Origin: Devosia sp. A16
Lineage (GTDB): Bacteria > Pseudomonadota > Alphaproteobacteria > Rhizobiales > Devosiaceae
NCBI RefSeq assembly: GCF_001402915.1
Contig: NZ_CP012945.1
Coordinates: 3,697,501-3,761,500 of the forward strand
Length of the DNA stretch: 64,000 nucleotides
Direction of reading: 5' to 3'
The translations under genes and the position numbers were made by a program. Each line of letters begins with the position of its first letter. Position 1 is the stretch's first letter. Under the pieces are notes generated by a model. It did no database searches and was not told the DNA's origin. It was given only the letters and a program-made list of their open reading frames with translations. Positions 1-8,081 of this stretch are shown here, one piece after another.

Positions 1-2
1 TG

Positions 3-968
3 GGCTCGTGCGCGGCGTTCCTGATCACCGTGCTGGGTATTCCCCGCATCGCCCGATACCTGCCGCGCGATCGCGGCCGGGCCTTCGCCGTGGATGCGGA
101 CAAGAGCGTCGGCAAGCCGATGGGGGCCGGCCTGTTCTTCGTTGCGGTGTTCGCGCTGGCGGTCGTGCTGTTCCTGCCCTGGCGGCTCGACGTGTTGCTG
201 TTCGTCGGTGTCATGCTGCTCGCCTCCGGCATCGGCCTCGTCGATGACGCGACGGGCGGGCTCTCGGAATACCAGCTGGCGCTGTTCGATTTTCTGGTCG
301 CGGGGCTCTCCGCCTGGTTGCTGGTGAGCGGCGAGGGCACGCTCGCCCTCTGGCTGCCGCTGATCAGTGGCTCGTTCGAGTTGCCCACCTTTGCCGTATT
401 CCTGATCTTCACCGCCGTGATCTGGATCTCGATCAACGCCACCAACTGCAGTGACGGTGTCGACGGGCTGTCGGGCAGCCTGAGCGTTGTGTCGTTGGTG
501 TTCCTTGCCTTCCTGCTCTACGGGGTCGTCGGCGACAAGGCCACGGCGGGCTACCTGCTGATTCCGTTCGATCCGCGGACGGGGTTGTGGGCCAGCCTCG
601 CCATCATCATGGTCGGCGCGGTGGCCGGCTACCTCTGGCACAATGCACCGCCCAGCACCGTGCTGATGGGCGATGCCGGATCGCGGCCTCTCGGCCTGCT
701 GATCGGCGTGCTGGTCTGCGCCAGCCACAACGTCCTGCTCATCGTGGTCGTCGGCTTCGTCATTCTTGCCAATGGCGCCACCGGCATCGCCAAGCTGGCG
801 CTGAAGCGCTTCTTCAACGTGCTGGTGCTGGGGCGCGTGCGCTTTCCGCTGCACGATCATTTCCGCAAGGAAGTCGGCTGGACGGGCTCGCAGGTGCTGG
901 TGCGCTTCGTCATCGCCCACCTGATCGTCTCGGCCCTGCTTTACGCGCTGCTGCTGAAGGTCCGCTGA
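3..968 (+). CDS. MraY/WecA-family phospho-sugar transferase (5' end outside window)
   Basis: This is the 3' part of an inner-membrane transferase of the glycosyltransferase 4 family, which moves a phospho-sugar from a UDP-sugar onto undecaprenyl phosphate. The frame is open to the window edge, so the start lies outside and the GTG at 30 is probably internal. Family marks are the Asp pair in 'GLVDDATGG', then 'NCSDGVDGLSG', the catalytic 'MGDAGSRPLG', and the loop 'PLHDHFRKEVGW', where HDH stands in place of the usual HHH of MraY. About ten hydrophobic segments alternate with short loops. No cell-division cluster genes flank it, so it could be a second MraY-like paralogue rather than the main MraY. 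The family is sure; the exact acceptor and sugar are not. Confidence 0.85.
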   Translation, partial: GSCAAFLITVLGIPRIARYLPRDRGRAFAVDADKSVGKPMGAGLFFVAVFALAVVLFLPWRLDVLLFVGVMLLASGIGLVDDATGGLSEYQLALFDFLVAGLSAWLLVSGEGTLALWLPLISGSFELPTFAVFLIFTAVIWISINATNCSDGVDGLSGSLSVVSLVFLAFLLYGVVGDKATAGYLLIPFDPRTGLWASLAIIMVGAVAGYLWHNAPPSTVLMGDAGSRPLGLLIGVLVCASHNVLLIVVVGFVILANGATGIAKLALKRFFNVLVLGRVRFPLHDHFRKEVGWTGSQVLVRFVIAHLIVSALLYALLLKVR

Positions 969-994
969 CCCCGTCCGCGTGATCCGGCGCGCGC

Positions 995-1735
995 TCAGGC
1001 CCGGGGCAGGGCAACGCGCGGGTCGTTGAGCATCAGGCCGGCAGCGCCTCGTGCAACCAGCGCCCGCGCCTGCTGCGCATCGATGTCGCCGATCGCCCGG
1101 CCGGTCCCTGGGCCGCCGACCATCACCAGGACCGGCACCCCCAGCGCCCGCGCCGCTTCGATCCGTAGGTGGCTGGCATCCTGCTGCCACAGCCGCACCC
1201 AAGCTCCGCCCGAAGCGACGAATTGCGGGATCTGATCGGCCGACGCGAGCAGGCCGAGCTGCACCAGGGCGGGAGCAAGCCGGCCAACAAGGGCCTGCGT
1301 CTCGAGCGATCGCACGCCGATGGCGATGCTGTCGTCCACCTGGCGGGACTCGAGGAGGCGCAGCAGGGCCCGAACGTCTTCGGGATCGTGCAGCTTGAGG
1401 TCGAGGAGCATGTTGCAGCGCCCTCGCGTCCGCTCGAGCACATCTTCGAGCCGTACCGCAGCATCCGGCGCCAGGTGGCGGAGTTGCTGGTAGGTGATCT
1501 CCGACAGCGCCACGTCGAGGCCGGCCGTGTGCTTCAGCGTTTCGTCGTGGTGGCAGAGAAAAACGCCATCCTTCGAGCGCCTGACGTCGGTTTCAACCGC
1601 GTTTGCGCCATCGGCGATGGCTTGCTCGAAGGCTTCCGCCGAGCTGTCGCGATGCCGCGCCGAGGCGCCACGGTGCGCCACGACCCAGGTTCCATGCTCA
1701 GCCTGGCGGAACGATGTCCAGCTTGCGGTGAGCAA
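995..1735 (-). CDS. glycerophosphodiester phosphodiesterase family protein
   Basis: The protein (246 aa) belongs to the GDPD family, which hydrolyses glycerophosphodiesters to glycerol 3-phosphate and an alcohol with a metal-dependent TIM barrel. The first strand carries 'VVAHRGAS' (His21-Arg22), followed by the metal-binding 'ETDV' and the downstream 'CHHDE' histidine; 'LLDLKLH' matches the third strand. No signal peptide is visible, so it is probably cytoplasmic. Length is near the usual 240-250 residues. It converges on the MraY-like gene and lies 32 bp downstream of sufE on the same strand. The substrate cannot be read from the sequence. Confidence 0.85.
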   Translation of the reverse strand: MLTASWTSFRQAEHGTWVVAHRGASARHRDSSAEAFEQAIADGANAVETDVRRSKDGVFLCHHDETLKHTAGLDVALSEITYQQLRHLAPDAAVRLEDVLERTRGRCNMLLDLKLHDPEDVRALLRLLESRQVDDSIAIGVRSLETQALVGRLAPALVQLGLLASADQIPQFVASGGAWVRLWQQDASHLRIEAARALGVPVLVMVGGPGTGRAIGDIDAQQARALVARGAAGLMLNDPRVALPRA

Positions 1736-1767
1736 CGCGATCCCTCCCCAGGTGCGGGGCGGCTGTT

Positions 1768-2184
1768 TCAGGCCGCCAGCGCCTTGGCCTCACTGCGGAT
1801 GCGGTTGACCATGGCGACGAGGCCGTTGGAACGCTGCGTGGTCAGGTGCTCGCGCAGACCCAGTTCGTCGAAGATGGCGATCGCGTCGGTTTCGGCGATC
1901 TCGCGGGCGGGGCGGCCGGAATAAAGCGCGATCAGCACGGCGACGAGCCCACGGACGATCATCGCGTCGGATTCGCCGCGATACTCGAGCTGCGCGCCGT
2001 TGTGGTTGGACACCAGCCAGACCTGCGAAACGCAGCCATGCACCTTGTTCTCGGCATTTTTCTCGCTCTCGGCGAGCGGCGGCAGCGCCTGGCCCAACTC
2101 GATGATGTAGCGGTAGCGGTCTTCCCAGTCGTCAAGGAAGCTGAGGTTTTCGGCGATCTCGGTGAAGGCGGCTGGGTTGGTCAT
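1768..2184 (-). CDS. sufE: SufE family cysteine desulfuration protein
   Basis: SufE accepts persulfide sulfur from the cysteine desulfurase SufS and passes it to the Suf iron-sulfur scaffold. The start is set at the ATG at 2184, giving 138 aa; this places the only conserved cysteine at residue 51, within 'KVHGCVSQVWL', the same number as the active cysteine of Escherichia coli SufE. The upstream in-frame extension is low in family resemblance and was dropped. No other suf genes are in the window, so this copy stands apart from a suf operon, as is common in alphaproteobacteria. It may act with SufS or another desulfurase partner. Confidence 0.88.
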   Translation of the reverse strand: MTNPAAFTEIAENLSFLDDWEDRYRYIIELGQALPPLAESEKNAENKVHGCVSQVWLVSNHNGAQLEYRGESDAMIVRGLVAVLIALYSGRPAREIAETDAIAIFDELGLREHLTTQRSNGLVAMVNRIRSEAKALAA

Positions 2185-2264
2185 GCGGGATAGATAGGGG
2201 AGCGGGCCGCGAATAGCGAGTGGCGAATGGAGGCCCGGCGCCTCCCGCTGTTTCGACAAGAAGA

Positions 2265-2296
2265 GAGCCGCAGTGCGGGGCAGCGCACTGCGGCTC
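2265..2296 (-). terminator. strong hairpin between the DUF5330 gene and sufE, likely terminator
   Basis: A perfect 13-bp stem (GAGCCGCAGTGCG pairing with its complement) closes a 6-base loop. Read on the minus strand it lies after the stop of the DUF5330 gene and is followed by a pyrimidine-rich tail (CTCTTCTTGTC), not a clean T run. That placement suits a terminator between the two same-strand genes. Confidence 0.5.
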
Positions 2297-2347
2297 GGCC
2301 AGGGATCGCGGCTGGAGTAGCGTCGGGGAAGTGACGCAACCCCTGGC

Positions 2348-2644
2348 TCAACCCATCCGATCCGGTCGCGGTCGGGGGAGCGGGACCGGGATGTTCGACG
2401 TCATCTGCATGGGGGTGTCGACGGACGGGAGCTTGCTGCCGGCGAGCACGGTGAGCGCGGCCTTGCCGCCGGCGCATTCGAGCGTGCTGCAATCGCTGGC
2501 CAGAACCTGAGAGACGATCGCCTGCTGGCCGGCCTTGAGCGCCTGCGCCGAAGCATCGCCGGCGGTCTTGCCCAGGTCGAAGTCCTTCGGCGCGATGATG
2601 ACGAACATCACCGTCAGCCAGAATGCAGACCTCAACAAGAACAT
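2348..2644 (-). CDS. DUF5330-like small membrane-anchored protein
   Basis: This small protein (98 aa) starts with 'MFLLRSAFWLTVMFVII', a single hydrophobic segment that should anchor it in or send it across the inner membrane. The following part has two cysteines ('SDCSTLECAGG') and ends in a proline-rich tail. The N-terminal 'MFLLRxAFW' pattern is what I know from the DUF5330 proteins of Hyphomicrobiales. I chose the ATG at 2644 because it puts the hydrophobic stretch at the N-terminus; a longer in-frame start at 2680 exists. Function is unknown. Confidence 0.65.
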   Translation of the reverse strand: MFLLRSAFWLTVMFVIIAPKDFDLGKTAGDASAQALKAGQQAIVSQVLASDCSTLECAGGKAALTVLAGSKLPSVDTPMQMTSNIPVPLPRPRPDRMG

Positions 2645-3008
2645 CGCCGCCTCTTCCCGTACCGGCAGTCCACCTGCCATGTGTTGCGACGGAGGCTAGG
2701 CGAGGCGGCTTAAGTCCGGTTTCGGGATTTCGATAAAATTGTCGACAAATGCCTCCGACCGTCGGCGGCCCGCAAAGGGGTCTGGCGAATCCCTTGGCAA
2801 AGCCCCGGTCAAGCGGCAACTGCCGGCCTGTCGGAAGCCGCCAACCGGTGCAACGAACTGTTTACGCTAACCCCAGAAAGCCCCTGCGCAACGCCCTGGA
2901 TCGCGTGCGCAACCACCCGCCCGGCCCTTCCCCTTAAACCCGCATTAGGCGTTCGGGTGGAAGCTCCTGACAACAAGAAAATGGGCGGCGGGGCGGTTGG
3001 TTAGAGTA
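2645..3008. other. intergenic region upstream of the sensor kinase gene
   Basis: This 364-bp stretch lies between two divergently oriented genes. It contains several AT-rich patches (for example around 2725-2745) that could hold promoters, but I can fix no -35/-10 pair. The short open frame at 2749-2937 has no recognisable features and no credible ribosome site. Confidence 0.5.
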
Positions 3009-4835
3009 ATGCGTAGCCTTTGGACATGGTTGAGCGATGCGGTGCGTCGCGCATGGCGCACCGAGCCGGTGCGGGGCGCCGGAGGGCGTCCTGAAGCCCT
3101 GCGCCGACAGGCCATCGCCACCAATGCCAGGCTGGCCCTGATCCTCAGTTTGATCGGCATGCCGGCGGCGCTCTATGCGCTGACCCAGTCCGTGCTGCTG
3201 CCCTTCGTGCTGGCGACGACTGGCGTCGCGGCGGGCGTGCTCACCATGGCTTGGTGCCAGCGCGGCCAGTACGAGCGCGCGGCCGCCGGGCAGGTCTATG
3301 CGACGCTGCTGTGCGGCGCCCTGCTGACGGTGGCTGACCCGGCGATCGCCGATTTCGGGCTCGCGGTGGCCGTGCTCGCGCCCGTCCACGCCTCGCTGCT
3401 GACCCGCACCCCGGTCAAGAAGCGCGCCTGGGCGATCCTGCTCGCCGTGGTGGCGCTGGGGGTGCTGGCGAGTTTGGGCATCTTTGCCTGGCCGCAGCCG
3501 TTCCATTACAGCACCACGCTGATCGGCGGCCTGGTGTTCGCCGTCACCGCAGCGATCGTCGCGCACTCGGCCAACCGGCTCAACACGGTGTTCGAGGTCT
3601 ACGAGAAGGCGCAGATCAACGCCTACCGCCACCTGATCGAGCATGTGCAGGACGCCGTGATGCGTTTTGCCGGCGACGGCACCGTGCTGTTCACCTCGCG
3701 CTCGGCCGAAAAACTGTTCGGCTGCCGCCGGTTCGAACTCAGCGGCAATGGGCTGGTCGAGCGCATCCACGTGATGGATCGGCCGACCTACCTCACCGCT
3801 TTCGCCGAGGCCAACCAGGACGGCCAGACCCGTCGCGTCGAGATTCGCATGCGCCGCGATGAGCCAGGCCCGTCGGCGGCGGCGCCGCGCTATGTCTGGG
3901 TCGAAGCGTCGCTTTCGCCGGTGGTCGATGCCGACGGGCCCGGCGCCCGCAACGAGGTTGTGGTGCTGCTGCGCGATGTCACCGAGCGGCACGACTACAT
4001 GCACGAGCTGCAGCGGGCTCGCAAACTTGCCGAAGAGGCCTCGAGCGCCAAGTCGCGTTTCCTCGCCACCATCGGACACGAGCTGCGCACGCCGCTCAAC
4101 GCCATTGTGGGTTTCTCGGAGATGATGACCTCGGGCGTCGTCGGCGAACTCAGCCCGCAGCACAAGGAGTATGCGACGCTGATTCAGCAGAGCGGCCATC
4201 ACCTGATCGACGTGGTGAAGATGCTGCTCGACATGAGCCGGCTGGAGGCCGGCAAGTTCGAGCTGACCACCGAGGCGATCGCCCCCGAATCGCTGGTCGA
4301 GCCCTGCCTGAAAATGATCGATGCCATGGCTCGGGATAAATCCGTGCGGCTGATGACCGATATCCCGCGCAGCCTGCCCATGCTGATCGCCGACGAGCGC
4401 GCCTGCCGCCAGATCCTCATCAACCTGCTCTCCAATGCCGTGAAGTTCTCCAACGAGCATTCGGTGGTGACGCTCGCCATGAAGCGCCAGGGTCGGCACC
4501 TCGCCATCTCCGTCGCCGACCACGGCATCGGCATGGGCGAGGAATCGGTGAGCCGAATCGGCGAGCCGTTCTTCCAGGCCCAGGATGGTCTGGCGCGCCG
4601 CTACGAGGGCACCGGGCTGGGTCTGTCGATCGTCAAGGGACTGGTCGAACTGCATGAGGGAACGCTGCATGCCAGCTCGTCGCCGGGGGAGGGGACAGTG
4701 ATGACTGTTCTGCTGCCGATAAACGGTCCGGAAACCAAGCTGGGGGAAACTGCTGACATCACCCCCCTTCACCGGGATCCGGTTCAGCAGCAAATGCCCA
4801 CCACATGGCACGACGAAAGAAAAAGAGCCCTATGA
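3009..4835 (+). CDS. PAS-domain sensor histidine kinase, DivJ/PleC/PdhS-like
   Basis: A membrane sensor kinase of 608 aa. The N-terminal part (about residues 35-200) holds several hydrophobic segments, next a PAS region (about 205-325), then a HisKA domain with 'IGHELRTPLNAIVGFSE' (His357) and an HATPase domain with N box 'ILINLLSNAVKFS', 'VADHGIGMG' and 'GTGLGLSIVKG'. This layout and the H-box resemble the alphaproteobacterial cell-cycle kinases DivJ, PleC and PdhS, which act on DivK. There is no receiver domain and no regulator gene next door, which fits that group. The ATG at 3009 was preferred over TTG at 2997. Its 3' end overlaps the next gene, suggesting co-translation. Confidence 0.85.
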   Translation: MRSLWTWLSDAVRRAWRTEPVRGAGGRPEALRRQAIATNARLALILSLIGMPAALYALTQSVLLPFVLATTGVAAGVLTMAWCQRGQYERAAAGQVYATLLCGALLTVADPAIADFGLAVAVLAPVHASLLTRTPVKKRAWAILLAVVALGVLASLGIFAWPQPFHYSTTLIGGLVFAVTAAIVAHSANRLNTVFEVYEKAQINAYRHLIEHVQDAVMRFAGDGTVLFTSRSAEKLFGCRRFELSGNGLVERIHVMDRPTYLTAFAEANQDGQTRRVEIRMRRDEPGPSAAAPRYVWVEASLSPVVDADGPGARNEVVVLLRDVTERHDYMHELQRARKLAEEASSAKSRFLATIGHELRTPLNAIVGFSEMMTSGVVGELSPQHKEYATLIQQSGHHLIDVVKMLLDMSRLEAGKFELTTEAIAPESLVEPCLKMIDAMARDKSVRLMTDIPRSLPMLIADERACRQILINLLSNAVKFSNEHSVVTLAMKRQGRHLAISVADHGIGMGEESVSRIGEPFFQAQDGLARRYEGTGLGLSIVKGLVELHEGTLHASSSPGEGTVMTVLLPINGPETKLGETADITPLHRDPVQQQMPTTWHDERKRAL

Positions 4836-6196
4836 CGGCAGCAACTCTTGCGCACCTGCCCCTGCAGGTCGGCGGCGTCGCATTGGCCCAGGCGGGCCGT
4901 GCGGCGCTCTGGGTCATTGCGCGCTACATGCGCTCCCCCCTCACCAACTCCGCGATCGCCGCCCTGGTGCTGACCACTGCCATGGCAGGCTCGAACGCCT
5001 TGTTCGGGCAGCGCCTCGAGCATCCTTCGCCGCTGTTCGCGCCGGCCGTCGAATCGTCGGCCGGTGCGGCCGAGATCGAGCCGGTGATTCCCAAGACGCG
5101 GCCAAAGAGCTTCGTGATGACCGCCCCGGCCAAGGTGCAGCGCCAGGTGGCGCTTGCCTCGGAGCCGGTTGGGGCCTCGGGCGGGCCGATCGGCAACAAG
5201 GAAGTGTTCGAGGTGCAGCGCAAGCTCGAGCGCCTGCAGCTCTTCACCGGCACTGTCGACGGCTACTACGGCCCGCAAACCGCGCGCGCGCTCAAAAAGT
5301 TCGAAGAACTGCGCGGGCTGAAGCCCACCGGCGAGTTGACCCGCGAGATCATCGAGATGGTGCTCGCCGCGCCGCTCTCTACCCCGGCTCCACAACCCGC
5401 TCCGGTCACCGCGCCCGTCGAAGCTGAAAAGCCCGCCGCCCAGGTGACGCTACCGCAGGCGCAGTCTGCTCCGGTGGCAACCGAGCAGCCGACCGCCACC
5501 CAGGTGAAACCCAAGTCGCTTGCTGCCATGGAGCAGCCCAAGCCGCTGGTTGCCGACATCGAGACCGGCTCGATCGCGCCGACAAAACGCGCCACCGGCA
5601 ACATTCTGCTCGGCCGGCCGGTGCCGAAATCGCCCGAGGCCGCGCTCGAGATGGCGGCAGAAACCGCCGGCGACGCCATCAGCACCATTGTCGACGGCGT
5701 ACAGTCGATGACCATGACCACGCCACCCAAGGCTTTGCCCAAGCAGCCGGTGGCGCAGCAGTTCGCGGCCCAGTCCAAGGCTCTGAGCACCGCCGAGGCC
5801 GCGCCCGCCGTCGCCCTGGTCCCGGAGTCCACCGCCAAGGTCGCCGCGGTGCGCACCGAGGTCGCGGCTCTGCCGGACAAGCCGCAGGTCGGTGTGCCGC
5901 TGAAGATCGAGGAGCCTGCGCCGCCCAAGCCGGGTGAGGCGATTGCCGTGCTCGACACCGAGGCCACGCCGGAACAGCTGATGGCGCCGTTCTCCGTGAC
6001 CGATCCGGTGATCGTCGCCAAGGTGCAGCGCGGTTTGGCGAGCCTCGGCTTCCTGCACGGTCCGGCGGACGGCGTGGCCGGCGAGGCGACTGCCAAGGCG
6101 ATCCGCAACTTCGAGGTCTACTTCAACTACAAGGTGACGGGCCGCATCTCGCCCGAACTGCTCGACCTGCTCGTCGACAACGGCGCCTCGATCTAG
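4805..6196 (+). CDS. peptidoglycan-binding domain membrane protein
   Basis: The 463-aa protein has a basic N-terminus ('MARRKKKSP'), one hydrophobic segment near residues 45-65, a first peptidoglycan-binding helical domain (about 137-185, 'EVQRKLERLQLFTGTVDGYY'), a long Pro/Ala/Val-rich linker, and a second such domain at the C-terminus ('VQRGLASLGFLHGPADGVAG'). It is likely anchored in the inner membrane with its bulk in the periplasm binding the cell wall. The gene overlaps the kinase by 31 bp if it starts at 4805; an alternative ATG at 4832 would give an ATGA stop-start overlap. Either way translation looks coupled, hinting that the wall-binding protein and the kinase work together. Confidence 0.8.
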   Translation: MARRKKKSPMTAATLAHLPLQVGGVALAQAGRAALWVIARYMRSPLTNSAIAALVLTTAMAGSNALFGQRLEHPSPLFAPAVESSAGAAEIEPVIPKTRPKSFVMTAPAKVQRQVALASEPVGASGGPIGNKEVFEVQRKLERLQLFTGTVDGYYGPQTARALKKFEELRGLKPTGELTREIIEMVLAAPLSTPAPQPAPVTAPVEAEKPAAQVTLPQAQSAPVATEQPTATQVKPKSLAAMEQPKPLVADIETGSIAPTKRATGNILLGRPVPKSPEAALEMAAETAGDAISTIVDGVQSMTMTTPPKALPKQPVAQQFAAQSKALSTAEAAPAVALVPESTAKVAAVRTEVAALPDKPQVGVPLKIEEPAPPKPGEAIAVLDTEATPEQLMAPFSVTDPVIVAKVQRGLASLGFLHGPADGVAGEATAKAIRNFEVYFNYKVTGRISPELLDLLVDNGASI

Positions 6197-6245
6197 AGCG
6201 CTGCGACAGCTGGCGCCGTGGCGGGTTTTCCGGCACAGGTGAGCG

Positions 6246-6581
6246 ATGTTTCGCACCGACCTCTGGGTTTCGGCGTTCGTGCGCCGGCATAACGATATCG
6301 GCCACCTCTGCGTGGTGTCGCGCCGCGGTGACCCGATCGCCGGGCAGATCTTCGTCGAGGTCGATCACCTCAACGGAGAAGTGTCGCTCTATACCCCCGC
6401 GCCGGCGACCAGCCTTGCCGAGGACAGCGAGGATCGGGTGTTCCAGCTGCGCTTCGACCATGTCGCACCGGACAAGGTGCGCGAGCGGATCGCCAGAGAG
6501 CACGATTTCGACCCGGACCTCTGGGTCGTATCGCTGGAACTGCGCAGTGGGGATCTGGGGCTGGAGCTGGCGCGAACCTAG
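6246..6581 (+). CDS. DUF1491 family protein
   Basis: This 111-aa soluble protein matches the DUF1491 family: the N-terminal 'RTDLWVSAFVRRHND' and the C-terminal 'REHDFDPDLWVVSLE' are hallmark stretches. The family is largely alphaproteobacterial and has no assigned function. It follows the peptidoglycan-binding gene by 49 bp on the same strand and could belong to the same transcript. Its stop overlaps the stop of the convergent DUF2336 gene by 4 bp, so no terminator fits between them. Confidence 0.85.
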   Translation: MFRTDLWVSAFVRRHNDIGHLCVVSRRGDPIAGQIFVEVDHLNGEVSLYTPAPATSLAEDSEDRVFQLRFDHVAPDKVRERIAREHDFDPDLWVVSLELRSGDLGLELART

Positions 6582-7720
6582 CTCGCCCGCGCCCCGATCC
6601 GGGCCAGCGCCTCGATCGCCTGGTCGACCACCGGGTTGCGCTCGCGCGTCTGCGGCGCTGGGATGCGGCGGCGCTCGACCTCGAACGGCTTGTATTCCGG
6701 CTTGGTCAGGTCGAGCAGGTTCACTTCGCCGCGCCAGGCGCTCATCAGGAATGCCGTAGCATCGACGCTCACGGTCTCGAAGAGCTTGGAGAACTGTGCC
6801 AGTGCCTTGGAGCGGTCCTCGTCATGCGAGGTGGCATGGATCAGCACCTTGAGCCCGTCCGTGGCGTTGCAGCCGAAGGCCCGCAGCACCACGAACAGTG
6901 CGGCGCCCGAAGTGTCGTGCGCGATCTGCCCGCAGCGCACCTCGTCGAGCCCGGTGATCTGGTGCAGCAGCTTGGTGACTTCCGGCCGCCGGTTCTCGGA
7001 GAACAGCTTCATCAGGGCGCGGGTGAGTTCGCCGGTCGCTACCGACAGCTGTTCCAGCGTGCGTTTGATCGGCGCCGCCGGCGTCTGGCGCTGTGCGAAG
7101 GCGTTGATCACCTTGACCCGGTCGGTCTCGCCGAGGTCGAAAAACGCCGGCGCCAGCAGGCCCGCATCGAAGTCTTCGCGCGCCGCGAGCGACCAGGCCA
7201 CCTGGTGGTCCATCTGCGCCGAGCGGGCGAGGGCGCTGAGATAAGGGCCGCGCGGCACGATCGCCGTATTGGTGGCGATGGCGCGATAGACCTTGCGGCT
7301 GTTCATCTGGAACAGGCGACCGAGCACATTGGTGGAGAGGTCGGCACGCCGGGCCAGCGCGGCGCCGAGGGTCACGTCATTGGACGAGATCACCTTGAGC
7401 ATGGTGCCTTCGGAGAGTTTCGGCGCCGAGACCAGGAAATCCGGCAGGTCGTCCCCGAGGTGCCGCACCACCAGCTGCTCGAGCTCGGGCGACAGGTCTT
7501 CGGAGCGCCCCAGGGTGGCAGCGGCCTTGGCGCGGGCGGCCGGCGCGGCGGCTGGGAACAGGCGCTGGGCGAGCGCCGCAAACTGTTCCATTTCGGCACT
7601 GGTTGGCCGTCCGCGGCGCGCAAACGCGTCGCACGCCGCACAGAGCAGCGTGTTCGTTCGATCGACGCCGCCCGTCTCGATGAGCAGCTGGAACGTCTCG
7701 TAAGGCTGGAAACCGATCAT
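6578..7720 (-). CDS. DUF2336 domain protein
   Basis: A 380-aa, mostly helical, soluble protein of the DUF2336 family found in alphaproteobacteria. The central part repeats short helical units with motifs such as 'DLPDFLVSAPKLSEG' and 'ITQNDVTL'-like turns ('VISSNDVTLGAALARRADLS'), as in the HEAT-like DUF2336 region. Two cysteines near the N-terminus ('LLCAACDAFARRG') could bind metal. There is no signal peptide or membrane segment. It converges with the DUF1491 gene and is divergent from the small gene at 7857. Function is not known. Confidence 0.8.
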   Translation of the reverse strand: MIGFQPYETFQLLIETGGVDRTNTLLCAACDAFARRGRPTSAEMEQFAALAQRLFPAAAPAARAKAAATLGRSEDLSPELEQLVVRHLGDDLPDFLVSAPKLSEGTMLKVISSNDVTLGAALARRADLSTNVLGRLFQMNSRKVYRAIATNTAIVPRGPYLSALARSAQMDHQVAWSLAAREDFDAGLLAPAFFDLGETDRVKVINAFAQRQTPAAPIKRTLEQLSVATGELTRALMKLFSENRRPEVTKLLHQITGLDEVRCGQIAHDTSGAALFVVLRAFGCNATDGLKVLIHATSHDEDRSKALAQFSKLFETVSVDATAFLMSAWRGEVNLLDLTKPEYKPFEVERRRIPAPQTRERNPVVDQAIEALARIGARAS

Positions 7721-7785
7721 AATTCGCCCTGCAAGGCCCCAGGATTCGGGCCTCGACCACCGGTTCGACTATTTCAGGCAAATCG

Positions 7786-7801
7786 TTAGCGAACTGTTAA
7801 C
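7786..7801. promoter_or_regulatory. candidate CtrA-type box
   Basis: The sequence TTAG-N7-TTAAC differs by one base from the CtrA consensus TTAA-N7-TTAAC of alphaproteobacteria, and a further TTAA follows at 7814. It lies in the divergent intergenic region between the DUF2336 gene and the small gene at 7857. Match by eye only. Confidence 0.3.
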
Positions 7802-7856
7802 CTTGACGAACTCTTAATGGCTTTCATCGGGTCCCTGCGTCGCTCCCGATTTGCCG

Positions 7857-8081
7857 ATGGAAATGGGTCCCCGGCAAGCATCGCCCGCCCGCCCGGAGGC
7901 AAGGTTGGGAAAGTTGGTTCAACTACCAAAGCGTGGACGCACGAGAACGCGCTCCCAATCGGCGGGCACGGGTGAAGTGCTGCTGTTCACCGGAGTTCGC
8001 TATGAGCGGAGTGGGGGCTCCTCGCCGCTGCCGGACAAGCCGGTGGGAACGGCTTCGGGCGGCAAGCGCCGCCGTGGCTGA
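7857..8081 (+). CDS. small basic conserved-looking protein
   Basis: This 74-aa protein has a basic middle ('GKLVQLPKRGRTRTRSQ'), a hydrophobic-aromatic core ('GEVLLFTGVRYER') and a basic tail ending 'GGKRRRG'. The core looks like a small family I associate with Hyphomicrobiales genomes, but I cannot name it. ATG codons at 7857 and 7863 are both possible starts. Its TGA overlaps the GTG of the next gene (GTGGCTGA), which implies translational coupling and supports that it is a real gene. It is too small and basic to be an enzyme; nucleic-acid binding or a structural role would be guesses. Confidence 0.55.
   Translation: MEMGPRQASPARPEARLGKLVQLPKRGRTRTRSQSAGTGEVLLFTGVRYERSGGSSPLPDKPVGTASGGKRRRG

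Noticed and set aside
2749-2937. Small open frame in the region before the sensor kinase
   Set aside because: Arg/Pro-rich, no ribosome site, no recognisable features; likely chance.
2934-4811. Long minus-strand open frame (625 codons) antisense to the sensor kinase
   Set aside because: It is His/Gln/Arg-rich with no domain, typical of the shadow frame of a GC-rich gene; the plus strand has full kinase motifs.
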